DNA of 23,472 nucleotides from Kangiellaceae bacterium (GTDB lineage Bacteria > Pseudomonadota > Gammaproteobacteria > Enterobacterales > Kangiellaceae), in the NCBI GenBank assembly GCA_030590405.1, contig JAUUYO010000011.1, forward strand, positions 1 to 23,472, read 5' to 3'. The stretch's first letter is position 1; the number at the start of each line of letters is the position of its first letter. Below the pieces are notes generated by a model that saw nothing but the letters and a program-made list of their open reading frames with translations, was not told the DNA's origin and did not search any database. Of this stretch, positions 15,268 to 21,022 are shown piece by piece. The position numbers and the translations under genes are program-made.

Positions 15268-17025
15268 CTAAGCGTTATTGAAAAGCAGCTCTTTTAACTG
15301 AAGATCATCATACATTTCACCTTCAACAAGGCTCACCATTTCCAAAGAACGAGCGTAACACTTCGAAATATAGCGGTTTGCTATCGCAAATTTTCTGTTG
15401 TTAAGATTATCATTATAACCTGATTCTAATTGGTCCAATAAAAGGTGACCTGCGAGCATTCCTGAATAGCAATCAACCATTAATTTAGCACAAGCGGAAG
15501 TATATTGTTCATCTGCTTTTTCGGCCAAAAAATTTACACCTTGATTATACTTTTCTCTTACCTGAACAAGCTTATTTTGGAGCAAAATAAATTTTTCCTC
15601 CGTTGCGATCTTAGCTTTGCGAGATTCTCTCTCATCAAAAAATTCAGACAAGACATCGGCTAATACGGCTTTAATTGATGCTGCAACTTGAACTTGAGAA
15701 GTGCCTTCATAAATAGTGGTGATTCTAATATCTCTGACAAACTGCTCAATGCCTGTTTCTTTTATATACCCCATACCGCCAAACACTTGTTGCGCCTGAT
15801 GCGCGACTTGGGTAGAAGATTCTGTCACAACATATTTAACCATTGGAGACAATAAATTGAGTTTGACCTGAACCTGACGCAACTGTTTCTGCCTGGTCTT
15901 AATATCGGGATTTTTTTCTTTATGTGTGGTGATATAGGTTTCTAACTGGACTTTAAGATCTTGCCAATAGACACCGTAATAAAGCAGCGCACGACTGGAT
16001 TCCAAACTGACCTGCATCTCAATCAACATATCGGCAACCGCCGGAATATCAATAATAAACTTTGAAAACTGTTTGCGCTGACGAGCATAATCTAAAGCCG
16101 CTTCATAGGCTCCCTGAGCAATGCCTAATGATTGTGCCGCAACACTGAATCGTGCCTGGCTCAAACTTTCCAAAATATATTTGGTCAGCCCCATACGCCG
16201 CTTGCCAATCAACTCTACTGGCGTATCTTCAAATAATAACTCACAGGTTGGTGAGCCGTGTAATCCCATTTTTTCCTCGACTCGATTTACTTTAACGGAG
16301 TCGCCTCCCGAACAAACAAACAAACTTAAACCAAAAATATTATCGGTATTGGCTTCAGAGCGAGCTAAAACCATCAGCACTTCACCACACCCGTTAGATA
16401 TAAAATGTTTCGTGCCATTTAGCTGCCACTGCTCAGTTTCATTTAAGCTGGCTGAAAGCCTTATAGACTGAAGATCTGACCCAGCCCCTGGTTCAGTTAG
16501 CACAATGGCGCCAATAAATTCACCACTGGCAAGCTTAGGTAGATATTTTTCTGCTTGCTTTTCATCACCAAACCGCGCAATTAACTCGCCAACATCCTGA
16601 TAACCAAACAAGGTCATTAAAGATGGATCTGCACGAGAAACCATTTCGATCATCATCATATAAATCGACGAAGGTACGTGAGCGCCGCCATACTTCCGTG
16701 GCAAAATAGCCCCCATAAAACCAGCCTCAGACAAATCTTTTCTTGAAGCGGTGGTACCATCAGCATAGACAACTTTATCTCCAACCAGGTGTGCGCCTTG
16801 TTGATCAACTGAGAGACGTCTGGGAGCGATATCTCCAGCACAGATTTTACCTAGCAATTCAAGAGATAGACGATAATAATCCATTGCCTCTTCAAAATTT
16901 GCGTGAACTTCAGGGTGAGTGCCATCAATCTGGTAATGGTTCTCCATCAAATCGACGATTGGTTTGAGTTTCAACGATTTAAAATTAAATTGAAGGTCGT
17001 GGTTATCCAGAAAAAAATTTGACAT
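15268..17025 (-). CDS. Large acyl-CoA dehydrogenase
   Basis: 585 residues from the preferred ATG at 17025, where the protein begins MSNFFLDNHDLQF, the usual start of this family, with AGGGA about 10 bases upstream. A frame extending 32 codons further to 17121 adds an atypical N-terminus. VLTEPGAGSDLQSI and LNGTKHFISNG are the flavin/substrate motifs. The C-terminal domain has QVFGGMGYIKETG and IYEGTSQVQ, with Glu440 as the catalytic base. An additional C-terminal helical region of about 140 residues is typical of large ACADs. Unlike the two smaller dehydrogenases of this locus, it looks like a regular acyl-CoA oxidising enzyme. It is encoded against the flanking modules, so it has its own promoter; TTGACA on the minus strand (17187-17182) is a possible -35 with no clear -10. 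Confidence 0.88.
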   Translation of the reverse strand: MSNFFLDNHDLQFNFKSLKLKPIVDLMENHYQIDGTHPEVHANFEEAMDYYRLSLELLGKICAGDIAPRRLSVDQQGAHLVGDKVVYADGTTASRKDLSEAGFMGAILPRKYGGAHVPSSIYMMMIEMVSRADPSLMTLFGYQDVGELIARFGDEKQAEKYLPKLASGEFIGAIVLTEPGAGSDLQSIRLSASLNETEQWQLNGTKHFISNGCGEVLMVLARSEANTDNIFGLSLFVCSGGDSVKVNRVEEKMGLHGSPTCELLFEDTPVELIGKRRMGLTKYILESLSQARFSVAAQSLGIAQGAYEAALDYARQRKQFSKFIIDIPAVADMLIEMQVSLESSRALLYYGVYWQDLKVQLETYITTHKEKNPDIKTRQKQLRQVQVKLNLLSPMVKYVVTESSTQVAHQAQQVFGGMGYIKETGIEQFVRDIRITTIYEGTSQVQVAASIKAVLADVLSEFFDERESRKAKIATEEKFILLQNKLVQVREKYNQGVNFLAEKADEQYTSACAKLMVDCYSGMLAGHLLLDQLESGYNDNLNNRKFAIANRYISKCYARSLEMVSLVEGEMYDDLQLKELLFNNA

Positions 17026-17358
17026 GTTAAGTAAGTCCCTAAAACCCCAAGGTAAATTTGAATTATCCCAATCATCTTTTCTGACACGCCGTAAGCATTT
17101 AAAGATTGGATAAAAGCTCATCCCACAGGTTCTCTTGTCAGTAGTTAACCTGATGGATAATTGCCTACTTTAGCCTAAATATGTCAAATAAGGAAGGAGC
17201 AAAAAAACGATTACAGATAGATGGAGCTAGTTGTTTATATCCCCCCATTACTCAGAGATTCGAGCGCTATAGCCGTATAGGACACTCTATGTGTTGGCTG
17301 AAAGCCGCCGAAAAAACCACTTAGAATCAACATAACCTAAAAAGCCAATGTCTAAGGA
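17026..17358. other. Divergent intergenic region between the large dehydrogenase and module 2
   Basis: No supported gene. It holds the ribosome-binding site and possible -35 of the minus-strand dehydrogenase, and leads into the module 2 promoter at 17359. A GGAAGGAG (17191-17198) is not followed by a usable reading frame. Confidence 0.5.
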
Positions 17359-17386
17359 TTGACTCAAATCCCCTATCACTTATAAT
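17359..17386 (+). promoter_or_regulatory. Strong sigma-70 promoter for carrier-protein module 2
   Basis: TTGACT (17359-17364, 5 of 6) and TATAAT (17381-17386, 6 of 6) are separated by 16 bases. The predicted start near 17393 leaves a leader of about 25 bases before the carrier-protein ATG. It is the best promoter in the window. Confidence 0.7.
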
Positions 17387-17417
17387 TGATGATTGCTTCG
17401 ATTAATGGATAGTATTA

Positions 17418-17657
17418 ATGCACATAGATAAAATAAGGGTGATTCTTTCCGCTCATGGACGATTAACTCAACCAGTCGATAAATTAGATGATAATAGTGA
17501 CTTATACCAGGCAGGACTAACCTCCTTGGCCACAGTTGGACTGATGCTCGCCCTGGAAGACGAGTTTGATATAGAATTTCCAGATTCTGTACTATCCCGA
17601 AAAACATTTGGTAGTATTGAGACAATCGCAGATACGGTCGAAGACCTGCTAGATTAA
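17418..17657 (+). CDS. Carrier protein, module 2 (partner of aa:CP ligase)
   Basis: A 79-residue carrier protein. Ser36 in AGLTSLATVGLML is the phosphopantetheine site, and EDEFDIEFPDSVLSRKTFGSIETI is the second-half signature. These features match the carrier proteins that amino acid:[carrier protein] ligases aminoacylate in Bradyrhizobium and Agrobacterium (from memory). It is clearly distinct from the module 1 carrier protein, so each loader probably has its own partner. The gene is first in an operon with a dehydrogenase, the ligase, DUF1839 and a GH2-like protein, starting from the promoter at 17359. Confidence 0.92.
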   Translation: MHIDKIRVILSAHGRLTQPVDKLDDNSDLYQAGLTSLATVGLMLALEDEFDIEFPDSVLSRKTFGSIETIADTVEDLLD

Positions 17658-17701
17658 ATTTGTTGCTTGAAACTCACAGGAAATTATAAAAGGAAAGAGA
17701 T

Positions 17702-18889
17702 ATGTTCACTCTCAGTTCAGAAGATAATACTAATTTTACTGAATTATTAAAAGCAGTTCACAAAATTGGTAGCAAAACCATCGCCAAGCATGCACAAGAT
17801 GTCGATCAAAAAGCCAGATTTCCAGTTGAAAGTTTTGCCGCAATAAAGTCATTAAACCTAATGAGCGCTTATGTTCCAGTCAAACTTGGCGGTATGGGAT
17901 TAAACGTAGAGCAAATTAGTAAAATTTGTGAAGTTTTGGCCCTATATTGTGGCTCAACGGCGATGATATATTCAATGCACAAAATTCAAGTCGCCTGTAT
18001 TGTTCACCACTGTATGCAAGTTGACTATTTCAAAAATTACGTCAAAAAATTAGTGTCTGAACAGCGGCTTATCGCATCCGCAACTACGGAAATTGGTACC
18101 GGAGGTGACTTACTCTCCAGCTTTTGCGCAGTAAAAGAAAGTGATGGTCAATTTACCTTAACTAAAAAAGCGCCTGTGATATCTTATGGCGAAGCCGCTG
18201 ATGATTTGATGTTAACCGCACGCAGAAATATCGATGCGCCTAACAGTGACCAAGTTGGTATTTTACTCACTAAAGAACAATTTCAGTTAGAACCGATTTC
18301 TGGTTGGGATACCCTTGGTTTCCGTGGTACTTGCAGTTCTGGATTTATAGTCACGGCAAGCGCATCTATCGCTCAGGTAAATCCAGTCCCCTTTTCCGAA
18401 ATTTTGAGCCAAACAATGCATCCCTTTGCACATATTACCTGGGCATCCTTGTGGTCCGGCATTTGTACAGATGCCATCGATAATGCAAGGAAATTTGTTA
18501 AAAATTCGGTACGAAGAAACCCTGATATGCCTCCGATCTCTTCAATTAGGTTGGCAGAGGTCACAGGCAGCCTCAACAATATGCGAAATAACATCTCAGC
18601 TTCGATAAAAGAGTATACTGAAATGCTAATAATTGGTGATTCTGATGCTTTTACAAACTTTGGTTTTTCTACCCGAATTAATAATCTAAAAATTTCCAGT
18701 TCGCAGATGTTAATCGATATCGTAGGAAAAGCTATGATGATCTGCGGAATATCGAGCTACCGAAATGATTCCGAACTTAGTTTATGTCGCCATATTCGTG
18801 ACGCTTATGGCGCATCTTTAATGGTCAATAATGATCGAATATTAATGCACAACGCAACCCTGGTTGTTATGCACAAGGAGGCACGCTAG
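17702..18889 (+). CDS. Acyl-CoA dehydrogenase-like protein, module 2, lacking canonical catalytic Glu
   Basis: 395 residues with acyl-CoA dehydrogenase architecture: an N-terminal helical domain with RFPVESFAAIKSL and VPVKLGGMGLN, a middle beta domain (SATTEIGTGGDLLS), and a C-terminal helical domain ending RDAYGASLMVNNDRI. The position used by isovaleryl-type enzymes (Glu260 in the module 1 paralogue) is ITWASLWSG here, with no Glu. The MCAD-type YEGTSQ is replaced by the YGASLMVNND region. It may use another base, or catalyse a non-classical reaction on the aminoacyl-carrier protein. GGAAAG precedes the ATG. The aa:CP ligase gene starts 3 bases after its stop, so the two are translationally linked. 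Confidence 0.85.
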   Translation: MFTLSSEDNTNFTELLKAVHKIGSKTIAKHAQDVDQKARFPVESFAAIKSLNLMSAYVPVKLGGMGLNVEQISKICEVLALYCGSTAMIYSMHKIQVACIVHHCMQVDYFKNYVKKLVSEQRLIASATTEIGTGGDLLSSFCAVKESDGQFTLTKKAPVISYGEAADDLMLTARRNIDAPNSDQVGILLTKEQFQLEPISGWDTLGFRGTCSSGFIVTASASIAQVNPVPFSEILSQTMHPFAHITWASLWSGICTDAIDNARKFVKNSVRRNPDMPPISSIRLAEVTGSLNNMRNNISASIKEYTEMLIIGDSDAFTNFGFSTRINNLKISSSQMLIDIVGKAMMICGISSYRNDSELSLCRHIRDAYGASLMVNNDRILMHNATLVVMHKEAR

Positions 18890-18892
18890 CCA

Positions 18893-19822
18893 ATGTGTGG
18901 TTCTCACGGAAGTCTCGAATTAGCTTATGATGAATACCGCAATCAATTGCTCGACGCTGGATTATTATTAGGTTCTGGTGTTAGCGGCGTTTACGGATTA
19001 AGCGGTACATTTGAAGGAGTTATAGAAGCCTTTGAAAAGTTGATTACTCGACATGGTAGCCCCCTTAATCCAGAGGTTATGCGTTTTCCGCCTATTCTTA
19101 ACCGAAAAACCTACCTGTCAACTGACCATATTGAAACAATGCCTGATTTAATGGGTTCGGTGCACACTTTTAAAGGCGACCAGCGAGCACACCTGAAATT
19201 AATGCAAAAAAAACATGCCGATGAAGATTGGACAACGGAACTCGCCCCCTCCGATGTAATGATGGTACCGGCCGCTTGCTACCCACTCTACCCCACTGCC
19301 GCTGATAGTATTTTGCCTGAAGAAGGCAGATTAGTTGATCTTAGAGCCTTTGTGTTTAGACACGAACCATCACCCGATCCCGCCAGAATGCAAATATTTC
19401 GGCAGCGCGAGTTTGTAAAACTAGGTACCCCGGAGCAAGCTCACGCCCACAGAGATTACTGGTTAGAAAAAGGCCAGGAAATACTAACATCGGTTGGCTT
19501 GCAAGTAGAAGCCATTATTGCCAACGATCCCTTCTTTGGCCGTGGTGGGCGAGTTATGGCAGCAACTCAACAGGAACAAGCCTTAAAATTTGAGCTAGTG
19601 ACCGCTGTTGCATCGGAAGAAAAGTTGACTGCCATATCCTCAAGTAATTGTCACCTTGATCACTTTGGTAAAGAATTTAATATTAAAACATCTGATGGAA
19701 ATGATGCACACACTGCCTGTATTGGATTTGGTCTTGAAAGGATCGCTTTAGCACTATTTAAAAAACACGGCCTGGATCCCGACAAATGGTCTCCTGAGGT
19801 TCGTGGTATTCTCGAAATATAA
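18893..19822 (+). CDS. Amino acid:[carrier protein] ligase (class II aaRS-like, SerRS homologue)
   Basis: 309 residues, a class II aminoacyl-tRNA-synthetase catalytic core without a tRNA-binding domain. This is the size and layout of the aa:CP ligases described from Bradyrhizobium and Agrobacterium (known to use Gly or Ala). Motif 2 is FVFRHEPSPDPARMQIFRQREF, split here by a short loop, and motif 3 is GFGLERIALALF. Probable zinc ligands are Cys129 (PAACYP), Glu173 and Cys276 (TACIGFG). Their spacing (44 and 103) closely matches what I recall for the Bradyrhizobium enzyme (131/176/279). It makes an aminoacyl-adenylate and transfers the amino acid to the phosphopantetheine of the module 2 carrier protein. 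AAGGAGG lies 11 bases upstream. Its last codons form the first unit of a tandem repeat. Confidence 0.9.
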   Translation: MCGSHGSLELAYDEYRNQLLDAGLLLGSGVSGVYGLSGTFEGVIEAFEKLITRHGSPLNPEVMRFPPILNRKTYLSTDHIETMPDLMGSVHTFKGDQRAHLKLMQKKHADEDWTTELAPSDVMMVPAACYPLYPTAADSILPEEGRLVDLRAFVFRHEPSPDPARMQIFRQREFVKLGTPEQAHAHRDYWLEKGQEILTSVGLQVEAIIANDPFFGRGGRVMAATQQEQALKFELVTAVASEEKLTAISSSNCHLDHFGKEFNIKTSDGNDAHTACIGFGLERIALALFKKHGLDPDKWSPEVRGILEI

Positions 19823-19919
19823 GTTCGTGGTATTCTCGAAATATAAGTTCGTGGTATTCTTGAAATATAAGTTCGTGATATTCTTGAAATATAAGCTCGT
19901 GGTATTCTTGAAATATAAA
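19800..19919 (+). repeat. Five-copy 24-bp tandem repeat at the ligase stop
   Basis: Five direct units of 24 bases, starting at 19800, 19824, 19848, 19872 and 19896. The first two are identical, and the others differ at one to three positions. Unit 1 is the end of the ligase coding sequence including its TAA, and the others are non-coding copies. Each contains the near-palindrome TATTCTCGAAATA. Confidence 0.95.
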
Positions 19920-19933
19920 ATAGTGAAGTCGTT

Positions 19934-20905
19934 ATGCATCAAATACTAGATTTAAACCCCGATAGCTATCAACGCCATACGATTCATAGTCAGGAAAGAG
20001 ATTGGGCCGAAACTAATTGTTATACCGATGTATGGATCGAACTATTACATGCATTAGGACACGAACCTGTCGCAGCAATGCCTTTTACCTTTGGGATTGA
20101 TTTTGAAGGAGATCAGTGGACATTTTTCAAATTTCAGCTGGCCGATCTTTATCAGCTTTACGGTATCGAAGTACAAGAACTGGCTGTCTGGAAGACGCTG
20201 ACCACTCACATAGAAGAACAGGTTGCTTTGGGCAGGCCCGTTTTAGTTGAACTTGATTCTATGTATTTACCAGATACTGCGGGAACAGCCTATCAAATGG
20301 CTCACGTTAAAACGACAGTCGCCGTCAATCAATTTGATATCAAAAATAGACGTTTAGGTTATTTTCATGCGCAAAGTTATTACACTCTGGAAGGCGAAGA
20401 TTTCAACAATATTTTTCACCTGGACAAAGAATCGCCCGTTTTAGCGCCCTATGTAGAAATTGCAAAACTATCAAAATCTCAGCACTACGATCAAAAAAGA
20501 CTTGTCGAGATATCCCTAAAATTATTTGCTAAACAACTGAAAATGCTACCGACAGAAAATCCATTTTCAAAGTTTAAAGCTCAGCTGGTAATTGATTTAG
20601 ACTGGTTAAAAAAGCAAGACATCGAGATGTTCCATCAATATTCTTTTGCTACACTACGACAGTTAGGCGCTTGCTTTGAACTTTCTGCCAACTATCTGGA
20701 CTGGCTTACATCCAATGGGGAGCAGGAACTGGGATCAGCAAAACAGGCATTTAGATCAATTTCTGAGACGGCCAAAATTTATCAGTTCCAATTGGCGCGG
20801 GTAATCAGTAGAGGTAAATCATTAGATCTTACAACAATTGACAAAATGGCAGAATCCTGGAGCCTGGCAATGACAGAACTGCGACAAAAATATTTGGGTA
20901 GTTAA
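19934..20905 (+). CDS. DUF1839 family protein, possible aminoacyl transferase
   Basis: 323 residues, recognised as DUF1839, a family I recall beside aa:CP ligases. The N-terminal half looks like a cysteine-protease-like acyltransferase: NCYTDVWIE has Cys29, VELDSMYLP has Asp108, and AHVKTTVAV has His124. The same order and local motifs (a Cys-Y start, a PVLVELD strand, an AH strand) occur in BtrH, which transfers an aminoacyl group from a carrier protein to a sugar amine in butirosin synthesis. The C-terminal half (about 190-323) is helical. I infer an aminoacyl transfer from the module 2 carrier protein to an acceptor. The resemblance is by eye only. It starts 15 bases after the tandem repeat and has no clear ribosome-binding site. 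Confidence 0.8.
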   Translation: MHQILDLNPDSYQRHTIHSQERDWAETNCYTDVWIELLHALGHEPVAAMPFTFGIDFEGDQWTFFKFQLADLYQLYGIEVQELAVWKTLTTHIEEQVALGRPVLVELDSMYLPDTAGTAYQMAHVKTTVAVNQFDIKNRRLGYFHAQSYYTLEGEDFNNIFHLDKESPVLAPYVEIAKLSKSQHYDQKRLVEISLKLFAKQLKMLPTENPFSKFKAQLVIDLDWLKKQDIEMFHQYSFATLRQLGACFELSANYLDWLTSNGEQELGSAKQAFRSISETAKIYQFQLARVISRGKSLDLTTIDKMAESWSLAMTELRQKYLGS

Positions 20906-21022
20906 ACTCTGGCGAAAACAAAAAGCTTTAATTTTTTTAAAGCGGTTAAATCATATTGAGTTACTCTCAATACTTAATGCTTAGTGCTTAGAAATTTATA
21001 GCTGAAATTTTGGAATATTTTG
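20906..21022. other. Short intergenic region with a weak AT hairpin
   Basis: GCTTTAA (20925-20931) and TTAAAGC (20937-20943) form a 7-bp AT-rich stem with a TTTTT loop and no following T-run. It is unlikely to stop transcription, and nothing else is evident. Confidence 0.4.

Noticed and set aside
19754..19942. A 62-residue minus-strand frame with repeated YFKNTTNL units
   Set aside because: It is simply the reverse reading of the 24-bp tandem repeat at the end of the ligase gene.
20925..20943. AT-rich hairpin as intrinsic terminator after DUF1839
   Set aside because: The stem is weak, and the T-run is in the loop rather than after the stem. The next gene seems to belong to the same operon.
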